Assembly: GCF_001438655.1 (NCBI RefSeq)
Contig: NZ_JQBR01000003.1
Coordinates: forward strand, 1 to 64,000
Length of the DNA stretch: 64,000 nt
Direction: 5' to 3'
Source of the DNA: Pediococcus cellicola
Lineage (GTDB): Bacteria; Bacillota; Bacilli; Lactobacillales; Lactobacillaceae
The first letter of the stretch is position 1; each line of letters begins with the position of its first letter. Under the pieces are notes generated by a model. It searched no databases. It saw only the letters and a program-made list of their open reading frames with translations, and was not told where the DNA came from. Of the stretch, positions 36,492 to 46,152 are shown one piece after another. Position numbers and translations under genes: made by a program.

Positions 36492-38606
36492 CTAAGCTGC
36501 CGATATCACAATCTCACCATCCACTAAATCAGCCTTCAAGTTTTTGACATCTAAGTGGTCAAGGTAGAAATCCGTTACCTTATCACGAATTTGTTGTTCA
36601 ATTACTCGCCGTAATGGCCGCGCACCCATTGCTTCATCATAGCCTTGTTCCATCAGCCAATCTTTGGCCGCTTTAGTTACCTCAAGTTTGATGGATTTTT
36701 TGGCTAACGTTTTTTGTACATCCGCCAACATCAAATCGACAATTTGACTTAAGTCTTGCTTAGTCAGATGTGAAAACTCCACGATTCCATTAAAACGGTT
36801 CAGAAATTCTGGGCGGAAAAATGGTGCTAACTTATCCATTAATGACTGATCTCGTTGCTTGTCACCACTTAATGCTTCATTACCAAAGCCAGCATTAGAA
36901 GTAGCGATAATAATCGTATTTTTGAAATTAATGACATTGCCTTGTCCATCCGTTAAGCGCCCATCATCCATCACTTGTAACAGTAACGTTAATACTTGTG
37001 GATCAGCCTTTTCAATTTCATCTAATAATACAATGGAATATGGATTACGCCGAACCCGTTCAGTTAGAGTATTAGCATTATCTTCATAGCCTACGTATCC
37101 AGCCGAGGTACCAATTAATTTCGACACAGCTGTACGATCAGCATATTCACTCATATCTAGCCGAATAATCGCATTTTTATTTCCAAACATATCTAAGGCT
37201 AATTGCTTAGCTAATTCAGTCTTTCCTACGCCAGTTGGGCCCACAAACAGAAAACTTCCAATTGGCTGATCACCCTCTGAAAAGCCCGCACGGTTACGCC
37301 GAATTGCCTTCGCTACCATTTCAACCGCTTCATCTTGACCGATTACCTTACTTTTCAGACGCTTATCAAGATTTTTCAAGTGCTCAATATCATTAGCGCC
37401 CATATCAGCAACTGGTATACCAGTTAAACGTTCAACCGATTGTGCCACATCATCAATCGTGGCAGTGATTTTTTCTTTTTGATCCGTTTTTTTAATTTTT
37501 TGCTTGGTTTCCTCGATCGACTTCTTGATATCAGCGGCTTTTGTAAAGTCCTCCGATTTAACGGCGGCCTCCTTAGCTGCCTCTAATTTTTTAACGCGTT
37601 GATCCAATGTCTCAACATCAGTTTGCGAATTTTTAGCCGCTAAATGAGCCGCAGTCATGTCGATCAAATCGATAGCTTTATCTGGCAAAGTGCGTTGTGG
37701 TATATATTGGATTGAATAATCCACAGCCGCCTTCAAAACATCATCTGGTAATACAACATGATGATGCTTTTCGTACAGCTTTTTAACACCTTGTAATATA
37801 CGTAAAGTGTCAGCGGCCGTCGGTTCATTAATCACAACATCATTGAATCGCCGTGCCAAAGCCGCATTTTTCAAAATAGTATTGCGATATTCATCTTGAG
37901 TCGTAGCCCCGATTACAGTCAGCTCGCCACGTGACAAAGCAGGTTTAATGATATCAGCCAATCCCTTGCCACCGTCTTCACCACCAGTGGCACCCGTGCC
38001 GATAATCTGATGAATTTCATCGAAGAATAGAATAATATTACCAGCTGCTTTAACTTCCTTTACCAGCTGTTTAATATTCTCTTCAAAAGAACCGCGATAT
38101 TGAGTTCCTGCTTCCAAAGACGATAAATCAATCGAATAGATTTCTTTATCTTGAATCGTTTCTGGAACTTTACCAGCCACAATTGCTTGTGCCAGACCTT
38201 CGACGACTGCAGTTTTACCTACACCGGCATCACCAACTAAGATTGGATTATTTTTCGTTCTACGACTCAAAATTTCTGCAGTTTCTTGAATCTCATTCTC
38301 ACGTCCAATTACTGGATCTAGTAATCCATCACGAGCCTGTTCCGTCAAATTAGTCCCTAACTTTTCTAAAATCCCTCCTTTTTTAAAAGCCTGTTTACCA
38401 TCTTTAGATACTTCTATTGTTTTATTATTTTGGGGTAGCTTACCAGTTGCTCGGTATTGAGCAAACTCATCTGGTGTCAACGATTTTCCATTAACTAAGT
38501 ACCGTGCACGCTCCGAATTTTGATTATCCATGCGCCGAAATAATTGATTGAAAACATCATCCATATCATTGTTGAAAAAAGGATCATTTTCGTAGAAATT
38601 CGCCAT
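36492..38606 (-). CDS. clpL: ATP-dependent chaperone ClpL
   Basis: A 704-residue Hsp100 protein with two AAA+ domains: Walker A GDAGVGKT (125-132) and GPTGVGKT (456-463), Walker B ILFFDEI (about 192-198) and VLLDEIE. A coiled coil (about 330-380) connects them. The N-terminal [23 protein letters not shown] and the absence of a double Clp_N repeat identify ClpL rather than ClpC/ClpE. ClpL disaggregates proteins and gives heat tolerance in lactobacilli. It lies between an IS256 copy and an IS256-end fold-back element, and mobile clpL genes are known in lactobacilli. I see no canonical CtsR box, but a perfect palindrome precedes its RBS. Confidence 0.93.
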   Translation of the reverse strand: MANFYENDPFFNNDMDDVFNQLFRRMDNQNSERARYLVNGKSLTPDEFAQYRATGKLPQNNKTIEVSKDGKQAFKKGGILEKLGTNLTEQARDGLLDPVIGRENEIQETAEILSRRTKNNPILVGDAGVGKTAVVEGLAQAIVAGKVPETIQDKEIYSIDLSSLEAGTQYRGSFEENIKQLVKEVKAAGNIILFFDEIHQIIGTGATGGEDGGKGLADIIKPALSRGELTVIGATTQDEYRNTILKNAALARRFNDVVINEPTAADTLRILQGVKKLYEKHHHVVLPDDVLKAAVDYSIQYIPQRTLPDKAIDLIDMTAAHLAAKNSQTDVETLDQRVKKLEAAKEAAVKSEDFTKAADIKKSIEETKQKIKKTDQKEKITATIDDVAQSVERLTGIPVADMGANDIEHLKNLDKRLKSKVIGQDEAVEMVAKAIRRNRAGFSEGDQPIGSFLFVGPTGVGKTELAKQLALDMFGNKNAIIRLDMSEYADRTAVSKLIGTSAGYVGYEDNANTLTERVRRNPYSIVLLDEIEKADPQVLTLLLQVMDDGRLTDGQGNVINFKNTIIIATSNAGFGNEALSGDKQRDQSLMDKLAPFFRPEFLNRFNGIVEFSHLTKQDLSQIVDLMLADVQKTLAKKSIKLEVTKAAKDWLMEQGYDEAMGARPLRRVIEQQIRDKVTDFYLDHLDVKNLKADLVDGEIVISAA

Positions 38607-38628
38607 AGTACAACACCTCCATAAAAAT

Positions 38629-38640
38629 TTACACGTGTAA
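38629..38640. promoter_or_regulatory. Perfect 12-base palindrome in the clpL leader
   Basis: TTACACGTGTAA lies about 13 bases upstream of the clpL RBS (GGAGG). It may be a regulator site; no CtsR-type heptad repeat is evident beside it. Confidence 0.35.
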
Positions 38641-38698
38641 CTTAGTGACCATAATATCCTTTAAAACTTCATCTAATTGTATCACGATTTTTATGTAT

Positions 38699-38748
38699 GA
38701 GAGCGTAAAATATCTTTTATGCATTTACACAAGATATTTTACGCTCTC
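38699..38748. repeat. Fold-back mini-element from the IS256 left end (50 bp)
   Basis: The complement starts exactly like the IS256 left end at 35018 for 37 bases (through ATAAAAGAT). It then continues ATTTTACGCTCTC, the inverted copy of the same end, so 17-base arms GAGAGCGTAAAATATCT face each other. The junction falls on AGAT, present in both partners. No transposase. Confidence 0.8.
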
Positions 38749-38770
38749 GTTTGTACTTTTCACACACTTA

Positions 38771-38818
38771 AACACACCAAGTTATTGTTCCCATGACAAT
38801 AGCTTGGCGTGTTTTATT
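38771..38818 (+). terminator. Orphan terminator
   Basis: AACACACCAAGTTATTGT..ACAATAGCTTGGCGTGTTTT, a long hairpin with a T-rich tail. No plus-strand gene precedes it now, so it probably belonged to a gene lost when the clpL/IS segment arrived. The rest of 38819-39041 shows nothing I can assign. Confidence 0.6.
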
Positions 38819-39041
38819 GTTTAAAAATGGCAAATAGAAAGTTTAATTTGATCAGTCTTGAAAACTTGAGCTGCTTTGATTTTTCCAGTACTAAGGTGTC
38901 CTCTGTAGGCGCAATTTTGTTAGTTGCTCTTTCCCATTTGTTTATGTGGATGGTTTGAATTTACAGGTCTACGCGACTCACACCGTAGAAAGTTATAATC
39001 AGAAGCCAACTTCAAAAATCTATCATGGAATAATAGTAGTA

Positions 39042-39069
39042 TTGACAGCCTTATAATATAGTGTAGAAT
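39042..39069 (+). promoter_or_regulatory. Promoter of degV-DUF1836
   Basis: TTGACA (39042-39047), a 16-base spacer, TAGAAT (39064-39069); degV starts 38 bases further on. Confidence 0.75.
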
Positions 39070-39106
39070 ACTATTTATAGGGTTATCAAGACTATATGGA
39101 GGGAAA

Positions 39107-39955
39107 ATGAAAAAAATTGGACTATTAGTCGATTCCGCATCAGATATTCCCGCGGAAATAAAAAATCAAGTAAATGTTGAAGTTGTTCCCTTAGTTGTGA
39201 CAGCAAACAACCACGAGTATCTGGATCGTGTGACTATTCAACCTCAGGAAGTGTATCAACTAATTGAAGATGGTTATATTCCTAAAACAGCTAGTCCAAC
39301 TCTTGGACTGGTATCACAATATATCAAAAAATTGCAGCAACGAGGTTATAAAAAAATCATTGCTATTACAATCTCCAGCGGCTTATCAGTTACAAATAAG
39401 GTTTTTAAAATAGCTTCTGAAAATGTCAATAACGCAATCATAACAGTTATTGATTCAAAAAGTATTGGTATTGGTAGTGGATTGATTGCAGCATACGCAG
39501 AAGACTTAATTAATGCTAATTATGATTACCAAGAAATCACTAAGCGAGTTCAACAGTCCGTGCTAAAAAGTAAAGTCTATTTTTATATTGCAACATTAAA
39601 ATATCTTAGAATTGGCGGTAGGATTGGCAAAGTAGCTGGGATGGTGGGATCAGTTTTAAATATTAAACCAGTCATATCGTGCGACTCAGATGGCATATAT
39701 TACCCAGTAGCAAAAGCTCGTTCTGAAAAGAAAGCAATTTCAAGGTTATTAAAGCTGGCTATCGAAGATGCTTCAACAAACGAAAGTTTTAGGCTTGCAG
39801 TCGCTCAGGGCAATGACAAAGCGATTTCAAGTCATGTACTAACCGAACTTAGAAATAGCTTTCCAAAACATACCATTTATACTGGTGATGTTTCCCCAGC
39901 ATTATGTGTACACACAGGCCCAGGGCTAATTGGAATTGCAGTTCAGATTGATTAA
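39107..39955 (+). CDS. DegV family fatty acid-binding protein
   Basis: A 282-residue DegV protein. Its signatures are GLLVDSASDIP at the start, KTASPTLG, ITISSGLSVT, YLRIGGRIGK and HTGPGLIGIA. DegV (FakB) proteins bind fatty acids and present them to the kinase FakA for phosphorylation and lipid synthesis. RBS GGAGGG. It is co-transcribed with the DUF1836 gene, a common pairing in lactic acid bacteria. Confidence 0.92.
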   Translation: MKKIGLLVDSASDIPAEIKNQVNVEVVPLVVTANNHEYLDRVTIQPQEVYQLIEDGYIPKTASPTLGLVSQYIKKLQQRGYKKIIAITISSGLSVTNKVFKIASENVNNAIITVIDSKSIGIGSGLIAAYAEDLINANYDYQEITKRVQQSVLKSKVYFYIATLKYLRIGGRIGKVAGMVGSVLNIKPVISCDSDGIYYPVAKARSEKKAISRLLKLAIEDASTNESFRLAVAQGNDKAISSHVLTELRNSFPKHTIYTGDVSPALCVHTGPGLIGIAVQID

Positions 39956-39982
39956 TATTTCTGTGCAAGGAGGATGACTAAG

Positions 39983-40474
39983 TTGCCTTTCGCTAAAAAT
40001 AATTTCCCGAGATTACCGTTATGGAGCGAATTACCAAGCTTCAATTTACATTTGGATCAATTATTAGACATCACCAATTCTTTTGTTGAACCCATGATTG
40101 AGGAAAAAATTACCAAGACAATGATGCATAATTATTTTAAAGCAGGGATTATTGAGGCTCCAATCAAGAAGAGATATGCACGAAAACATTTGGCAGGAGC
40201 AATTGTGGTCGGTGTATGTAAAAATGTATTCTCACTATCAGAAATAGAGCAAGGATTGCGACTAATTCTTGCGGATACTTCACCTGCAGAAGGCTATGAT
40301 AACTTTGTAAAAATATTTAATAACCAGAGTTCTCAAGAAACAATAAAAATGCCCCCTGTAGCCAATATTAGTTTAGAACCCACATCTACTATGCTTATAC
40401 AGTATAGTGCGATTCAATCGGTTTGGTTTTGGTTTTTAGCAAGACGTCTTATTCAGAAAAATCAGGATCTATAG
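39983..40474 (+). CDS. DUF1836 domain protein
   Basis: A 163-residue protein with a DUF1836 region (about 10-110) containing LPLWSELPSFNLHLDQLL and a helix-turn-helix-like segment KTMMHNYFKAGIIEAP. The TTG at 39983 is preferred over ATG 39974 because AAGGAGG directly abuts that ATG, whereas it lies nine bases from TTG. Function unknown; it resembles a DNA-binding regulator and is co-transcribed with degV. Confidence 0.8.
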   Translation: MPFAKNNFPRLPLWSELPSFNLHLDQLLDITNSFVEPMIEEKITKTMMHNYFKAGIIEAPIKKRYARKHLAGAIVVGVCKNVFSLSEIEQGLRLILADTSPAEGYDNFVKIFNNQSSQETIKMPPVANISLEPTSTMLIQYSAIQSVWFWFLARRLIQKNQDL

Positions 40475-40516
40475 GAAAATTATTACGTATTTTTGTATAT
40501 GATATTTTAGTTATAT

Positions 40517-41559
40517 GGTAGATTGCAAATTTAATCCGAATTTTTGGACAAATTTGTCAGCATAGCCTGATACGGTGTTTGCCAGTCGAGTATTTTAAGC
40601 GGTCGCTGGTTAATTTGGAGTAACGTCGTCGTTAAATCTTGAGCACTAATGTGCTCAAAACGAGTCCCTTTAGGATAAAAATAACGTAAATTCCGATTAA
40701 AGCGTTCATTACTACCACGTTCAGCTGGAGTATAAGCATGGCAGTAATAGGTCTTAATACCATATTGTGATTCAAGTGATACTAGCCCACTAAACTCAGT
40801 GCCACGGTCCACAGTAAAGCTGTGCACCGGACCATTAAAAGTGGTTAGGAACTTAGTTAGTGCTTCATTAACAGTCGCTGTCGTCCGATCTTTTAACCGG
40901 TATGCCCAAAGGAACCGTGATTTGTGATCGATTAAAGTTAATAAAACTGCCTTACTATTCCCACGAGGACCAACGAATGTATCTAGTTCAAAATCGCCGA
41001 TGCGATTACGTTGATTAATCATCATGGGACGCTATTCAATTGATCGCCCCAAAGATTGATTATATTTGGATCGTTGGTCAACGTTACGCCGTTGGCGTAC
41101 GCCATGTTCAGGTAGATCATTCAAGGGGAAACCAATTCTCCCCTGATTTAGCCGATTATAAATAGATTTAGTAGCTAGTTTAAATTCGTGAGCAATCATT
41201 CCTGGTGACCAGCTTAGACGTAAATGGTTGAGAATTTTTTGCTTTAACTCATCGCTCAGCTTAGTTTTCCGACCACATCGTGATCGCTTGTATTCGGCAT
41301 CTGTTTGTGCTAATTCAGCCTGATAAGGTTGACATCGAGATAATTCATAAGAAATTGTTGACGGTGATCGGTTCAGCCGAACGCCCATTTGGATATTGGA
41401 CAGCCCTAGTTCACAAAAGGTTTCGATTTTAATTCGTTCGGAATAGGTTATACTAGACAAAAGATCAGCTCCTAAAAGATTGGTTTGTGGTAAACACCAT
41501 TTTAAAGGAAGCTGATCTTTTTTGTCCGAACAGCGTTCGGATTAATTTTACAATCTACC
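40517..41559 (-). mobile_element. IS30-family insertion sequence (transposase interrupted)
   Basis: About 1.04 kb with terminal inverted repeats GGTAGATTGCAAATTTAATCC (left) and, reading inward from the right, GGTAGATTGTAAAATTAATCC. The transposase between them has one internal stop. Fragments of the ends occur at 46153, 56465 and 57108. Confidence 0.9.
40531..41460 (-). pseudogene. IS30 family transposase with in-frame TAG
   Basis: Segments 41032-41460 (helix-turn-helix, NIQMGVRLNRSPSTISYELSR) and 40531-41025 (DDE domain: DTFVG, TVDRGTEFSG, NERFNRNLRYFYPKGT) are in the same frame, separated by TAG at 41032-41034 and two codons. The context SIE-stop-RP suggests CAG (Gln) changed to TAG. Joined length is about 309 residues, normal for IS30. 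Probably inactive. Confidence 0.88.
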
Positions 41560-41879
41560 AAATAAATATTAGGGTCATAATATACAAGATATTCCTTAAT
41601 TGACGATTGTTCATTATTTAATTGCTCCTATATACCACTTAATCTTTTTGTTAAGTGGTGTTTTATGATAATAAATTGTTTTCCTATCGAGTCAATTTTA
41701 AAACCACCATACTATCTTGTAGCTTGCTATTTTACAAGCATAAAAATTTGGGCTGATGGTTTATTAAAATTCTATCTATCCTCACATGAAGAAGCTAACA
41801 TAAATATTAAGACTTATTCTCTGGTATACTGAACCTGAATAATAATTGCCAAAATCAGTACAGGCATTAAAAGATCTTA
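41560..41879. other. Gene-free interval
   Basis: AT-rich sequence between the IS30 right end and the MFS gene. It includes a short hairpin-like CACTTAATCTTTTTGTTAAGTG at about 41636-41657; otherwise nothing I can assign. Confidence 0.4.
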
Positions 41880-43046
41880 TTAATTATAGTTATACTTGAT
41901 TAATATTGTTAGAACACCTATTGTGAAAACACTAAAGACACTACCTGCAATGCCCAAACCGCTTAAGCCTACAGTGGCCACGACATGTCCTCCAATTGCA
42001 GATCCGGTAGCAACTCCAACATTTGAAAAAATTGAATTAAAAGAAGAAGCTAAAACCAATGATTGGGGATAATTTTGTTTGGCAATATCCATGTAATACA
42101 ATTGCATGGGTGAGTTAGAAATAGACATTGTTAAAGCCATTATGAGAATGGCACTGATTTTTAGCCATGTTAAATTTCCACTTATGAATATAAGAAAGAT
42201 ACTCATAGCTTGAAGAATAAAAAATTTTTTTAAATTGCGTTTCCATTTCATGTTTGCTATACGCCCACTCACTTGGTTGCTTACCAATCCACATAGTCCG
42301 TACAAAAATAGAACAATTATGACATTATTGTGGGAGAAACTTAACTCTTTAATTAATATTGGCTTCAAATAGGTATAAATGATATAAATGGCACTAAAAT
42401 TAAAGACCGGGACCAGAATACCCCAGATGATTCTTTTGTCTTTTAAGATAGCTAACTGTTTGAATATATTATGTGTTCCATTTTGTGTTAAATTATGAGG
42501 TAGCAAATAGAAAACTACGATAGTAATAAAGACTGAGGCAAAAAAAATTGTCCAAAAAGTTAATCGCCAGTTAAGGTTATCACTTATCCAAGTACCTAAA
42601 GGTACGCCAAAAACTGAAGCGATACTGAAGCCTGAGAACACCCAAGATATTAGCCAAGCTCTTTTTCTCTGAGGAGCAATTGCAGCTGCAAAGGTAACAG
42701 CAGTCGACATCAGAGGCCCAGATGATAGGGCTGTTATAATTCTACTCATAAGTAGTACATTAAAATTACTAGCTATAGCTGTCAATAAGTTTCCAAATGA
42801 AAAAATCAGCATAAAAAAGAGCATAACTTTATGCAAAGCGATACTACCAATAGATAAGTTAATTATTGGTGTTGCAACTGCATAAACGATTGCAAATATG
42901 GTTACGAGTGCCCCAATGTCTGCGATAGAAACTCTAAAATCTGTCGATAAATTATTTATAATTCCTATTATAATAAATTGACTCAAACCCATTGTGAACG
43001 TTAGAAATGTTAATAATATGCATTGAAGGTTGATTTTCTTTTTCAT
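41880..43046 (-). CDS. MFS transporter (DHA1/AraJ-like)
   Basis: A 388-residue twelve-helix facilitator. The first half shows the motif-A region (APQRKRAWLISWVFSGFSIASVFGVPLGTWI) typical of drug:H+ antiporters and sugar efflux permeases. It is preceded by the terminator of the pyruvyl transferase unit and stands alone. The substrate is unknown; export of small hydrophobic compounds or sugars is possible. Confidence 0.78.
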   Translation of the reverse strand: MKKKINLQCILLTFLTFTMGLSQFIIIGIINNLSTDFRVSIADIGALVTIFAIVYAVATPIINLSIGSIALHKVMLFFMLIFSFGNLLTAIASNFNVLLMSRIITALSSGPLMSTAVTFAAAIAPQRKRAWLISWVFSGFSIASVFGVPLGTWISDNLNWRLTFWTIFFASVFITIVVFYLLPHNLTQNGTHNIFKQLAILKDKRIIWGILVPVFNFSAIYIIYTYLKPILIKELSFSHNNVIIVLFLYGLCGLVSNQVSGRIANMKWKRNLKKFFILQAMSIFLIFISGNLTWLKISAILIMALTMSISNSPMQLYYMDIAKQNYPQSLVLASSFNSIFSNVGVATGSAIGGHVVATVGLSGLGIAGSVFSVFTIGVLTILIKYNYN

Positions 43047-43083
43047 ATGACCACCTTATTAAGAGATACACTAAAAAAGTTAT

Positions 43084-43143
43084 ATAAAAAGCCAATTTTT
43101 GATTAACATCAAATGAAAAATGTTATCAAAAAGTTGGCTTTTT
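43084..43143 (-). terminator. Terminator after the pyruvyl transferase gene
   Basis: The minus strand forms AAAAAGCCAACTTTTTGATAACATTTTTC..GATGTTAATCAAAAATTGGCTTTTTAT, a very long stem with a T-tail right after the stop codon. Confidence 0.9.
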
Positions 43144-43144
43144 C

Positions 43145-44158
43145 CTACCGATTATGTGGAATTAAATCATGTAACTGTTTAAAATCAGGAATAAGATCAT
43201 AAGCGTGAGTTTTAGCTTCCATGACCGCGTTTATTTGTTGTTTAATCCTTTCGGTATCTTCCTCATCGGTATAACTAACCCAGTTGATATGCTCTAACCA
43301 ATCAATATAGGCATGCTTTCCTTTTCCATAACTATTTCCAAATAACAAGCAAGGTGTTCCTGTTAAAACGGAAAATACCATTGCATGCCAGCGATCTGTA
43401 ATAATTATTTCCTGGTGCGAGAATAGTTCTAGTTCTGAATCAAATAATGCCTCCCGAGTAACAGGTGTTATCTTTTGTGGTTCGTCTAGAACGGTATCAA
43501 CTCTTTTTACAGGGCGTTCATTTCCTAAAATATCTTTTATATTGTCAATCGTACTTTTTTTAACAACTTTTTCTGAATCATGCCGTAAAACGAATAAAGC
43601 CCCATTTCGATTGAACTCCCAGTTGACAGATTTCATATATAAAACCATATCAGGTGTAAAAATGACTTTATTGTTGAAAGTAGTCTGCATTCTATGGTAA
43701 CTCTGTGCATCTCGAGCTACTAGAACTAAATTGGGGTTTTTTTGGTAAGCCTCTTGACTTAACTTTTGTTCATAAAGTCCAGCTTCATTGTCTTCAAAAT
43801 GAATAGACTGTGGGAATGAGATGGTTAGGTTATCAGTAAAAGTTGAAAATACTTTTCGGCGTGCTCGCTCGTGATTAAGATAAAGATTTCCCATGTTTCC
43901 ACCACCAGTAAAGGCAACAATATCTTGTTTAGTTATACATTGCTTAACAACTGGAATAGCCGCATCATCATCTTCCTCTACTATTTCAATATATTGGTAA
44001 TCTGGAAACTCAGCTTCAATATATTTTCGTTCGGCTAATGATATTGCCTGGTCACCAAGATTGGTATAGCTAGGAACACCAAACATAAAAAATTTTGGCT
44101 GATTATTTTTAGGCAATTCGTGTACAACGTTATTAGGATTGATATAAAAGTTAGCCAT
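43145..44158 (-). CDS. Polysaccharide pyruvyl transferase family protein
   Basis: A 337-residue protein of the CsaB/EpsI/EpsO type. Landmarks are FMFGVPSYTNLGDQAI (N-terminal glycine-rich turn), FTGGGNMGNLY, PQSIHF, RDAQSYHRM and the conserved TDRWHAMVFSVLTGTPCLLF near the C-terminus. Members add ketal-linked pyruvate to sugars of surface polysaccharides. It follows the sugar porter by 21 bases in a two-gene unit. The modified polysaccharide is not known. Confidence 0.88.
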   Translation of the reverse strand: MANFYINPNNVVHELPKNNQPKFFMFGVPSYTNLGDQAISLAERKYIEAEFPDYQYIEIVEEDDDAAIPVVKQCITKQDIVAFTGGGNMGNLYLNHERARRKVFSTFTDNLTISFPQSIHFEDNEAGLYEQKLSQEAYQKNPNLVLVARDAQSYHRMQTTFNNKVIFTPDMVLYMKSVNWEFNRNGALFVLRHDSEKVVKKSTIDNIKDILGNERPVKRVDTVLDEPQKITPVTREALFDSELELFSHQEIIITDRWHAMVFSVLTGTPCLLFGNSYGKGKHAYIDWLEHINWVSYTDEEDTERIKQQINAVMEAKTHAYDLIPDFKQLHDLIPHNR

Positions 44159-44179
44159 ATTATTTTCCTCCTTCTAATT

Positions 44180-45550
44180 TTATTTGCTGGAACTTTCCTG
44201 ATAGGATTTTTTCATTTTCTCTTGATTAATAACAGTCAAGGAAAGAAATAAACTGCACCCATTTGTTATGGCAAATACAAAAAAGACAGTGGCTGTTCCT
44301 AAAGCATTAATTAGCAATGGGTAAACTAAGCTAATTGAAAAATTAGTGATCCATGTGGTTGCCGTAGCAATTGACATAAATCTAGCTTTGACACTATTAG
44401 GGAACATTTCTGCCATAATCAACCAAGTAACAGGGCTAACAATACCTTGATGGTTCGCTAGAAATAGGACAAGCATTGCTAGAACCAAAGTACTTGTAAC
44501 TACCTGTGGCAGCATGTTTGCGTGCATAATAACCCCTAACAACGCTAAAAAGATAATATTACCCATTAACCCAATTTTTAACATTTTCAGATGGTTGTGA
44601 TTGGCAATCATTCTGGTTCCAAAGATACTAGCGATGACAGATGTTAAGCCGATTAGTATATTCGCATACAAAGAACCCCGTTCTCCCATACCAACCTTTT
44701 CTAACAAGATAGTGCCATAATACATAACTGTATTAATACCCGATACTTGTTGAATCAAGGCAATAATGATTCCAATCAAGAGTAAGTAGACTAATCGTTT
44801 ATTCGAAAAGATTTGGTCCCAAGTGAGCTTTGTCTCTGTTTTGATATTCTTTTTACGTCCATCAATGATCCTGTTAGCAGTTTGTTTTTTGAAGCCTAGT
44901 CGATGAGCTAAATTGCGTGCTCTTTTTAAATGCCCTCTTTGTACTAACCAGTTAGGACTTCTAGCAATATTGAATGAATTAATCCATAAGATAATAGAGG
45001 GGACACATGCCATTAAAATCATAACGCGCCAAATTGGATCCCAGTCACCCCATAGACTGCCTAAAAGGGCGTTCATAATAAACGCTACTAGTTGCCCTAA
45101 AACGATAAAAATTGCATTCTTATTGACGTTGCTAGCACGAACTTCTCTTGGAGATATTTCTGCAAGATACATTGGAGAAAGACTTGAGGCAGCACCAACA
45201 GCTAGTCCCAGGATAAACCTAAATGTGGTCATAAAGATATAATTGAATGATAATGCGCAACATACAGTTGCCAGTGTAAAGATAACTGCAACCCAACGAA
45301 GTGTAACCTTTCTGCCATATTTATCAGCATATTTTCCACATAGGAATGCACCAAGGCAAGCCCCTAAGACTAAAGAGCTTGACACGATTCCCTGACGGGA
45401 AGGAGTTAGATTTAATTGACTAGTCTTGCTCATAAAAGCCAAAGCTCCATTGATAACACCAGTATCATACCCAAATAGGAATCCTCCCAAAGATATGACG
45501 TAAACACTGTAATTTAATAATCCATATTTTCTTCCACTTCTATTTTGCAT
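44180..45550 (-). CDS. MFS sugar porter (paralogue of 12358-13743)
   Basis: A 456-residue sugar porter with GGFLFGYDTGVINGAL, KYGRKV, ARSPNWLVQRG, QQVSGINTVMYYG and a C-terminal signature. ATG 45548-45550 is chosen because it aligns with the paralogue; a longer frame adds 40 residues without a good RBS and with a non-homologous hydrophobic start. It precedes a pyruvyl transferase gene, just as its paralogue precedes a glycosyltransferase. The transported sugar is unknown. Confidence 0.82.
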   Translation of the reverse strand: MQNRSGRKYGLLNYSVYVISLGGFLFGYDTGVINGALAFMSKTSQLNLTPSRQGIVSSSLVLGACLGAFLCGKYADKYGRKVTLRWVAVIFTLATVCCALSFNYIFMTTFRFILGLAVGAASSLSPMYLAEISPREVRASNVNKNAIFIVLGQLVAFIMNALLGSLWGDWDPIWRVMILMACVPSIILWINSFNIARSPNWLVQRGHLKRARNLAHRLGFKKQTANRIIDGRKKNIKTETKLTWDQIFSNKRLVYLLLIGIIIALIQQVSGINTVMYYGTILLEKVGMGERGSLYANILIGLTSVIASIFGTRMIANHNHLKMLKIGLMGNIIFLALLGVIMHANMLPQVVTSTLVLAMLVLFLANHQGIVSPVTWLIMAEMFPNSVKARFMSIATATTWITNFSISLVYPLLINALGTATVFFVFAITNGCSLFLSLTVINQEKMKKSYQESSSK

Positions 45551-45717
45551 AGCCAATTCGTCCACTTCTTTCAGCTTGTTAATAATTAGAGTGGCTTTAC
45601 ATGAAATTAAAGTAAAACATTTATAAAAAAAGCCAATTACTACAGTAATTGACCAGCCAATAACAACCATGGATTCATTTAAAAGATTGTTAAAAAGTTT
45701 AACATATAGGGAAAAAT

Positions 45718-45966
45718 TTATCTTGTGCTACGACTTAAAAAGAAAGAAACTACAGCAACAACAATTACTGCTCCAATAATTGAAGGAATAATTGCCATTC
45801 CGGCTAATTGAGGGCCCCAAGATCCGAGTATAGCTTCTCCAATAGAGGAACCAACTAATCCGGCAACAATATTAGCAATCCACCCCATTGATTTTCCTTT
45901 GCTAGTAATTGCTCCAGCAATAGCACCAATGATGGCACCAATAATTAAAACCCATAACCAATGCAT
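45718..45966 (-). CDS. GlsB/YeaQ/YmgE family stress membrane protein
   Basis: An 82-residue glycine-rich membrane protein with three hydrophobic segments and the family pattern IIGAIIGAIAGAIT..GWIANIVAGLVGSSIGE..LAGMAIIPSIIGAVI. It is strongly similar to the protein at 56021. Members accompany Gls24/Asp23 stress proteins; the molecular role is unknown. It is coupled to a tiny membrane ORF 6 bases upstream. Confidence 0.9.
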   Translation of the reverse strand: MHWLWVLIIGAIIGAIAGAITSKGKSMGWIANIVAGLVGSSIGEAILGSWGPQLAGMAIIPSIIGAVIVVAVVSFFLSRSTR

Positions 45967-45972
45967 AAAACA

Positions 45973-46104
45973 TCATCCTCTCTTATTTTTCGAAGGATGT
46001 TTTTTAGATTTGTTATAGTTTTGAATTTCTTTAAAAATGGCTAATAAAAGTTGAGATATAGAAATGATAATTGATATTTTTGACCAAAGTCTAAATCTTT
46101 TCAT
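45973..46104 (-). CDS. Small membrane protein upstream of glsB
   Basis: A 43-residue ORF, MKRFRLWSKIS..RG, with one hydrophobic segment (about 8-24) and a very basic C-terminus (KSKKHPSKNKR). GGAGG lies seven bases before the ATG, and its stop is 6 bases before glsB, so translation is likely coupled. The second glsB locus also has a tiny membrane ORF next to it (56285). No known family recognised. Confidence 0.6.
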   Translation of the reverse strand: MKRFRLWSKISIIISISQLLLAIFKEIQNYNKSKKHPSKNKRG

Positions 46105-46152
46105 ATGAAATCCTCCATTATCTAAATTGCATCCTTCTAAATCTAATTATAA

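Noticed and set aside
36859-37089. Plus-strand open frame inside clpL
   Set aside because: Antisense to the second AAA+ domain; shadow frame.
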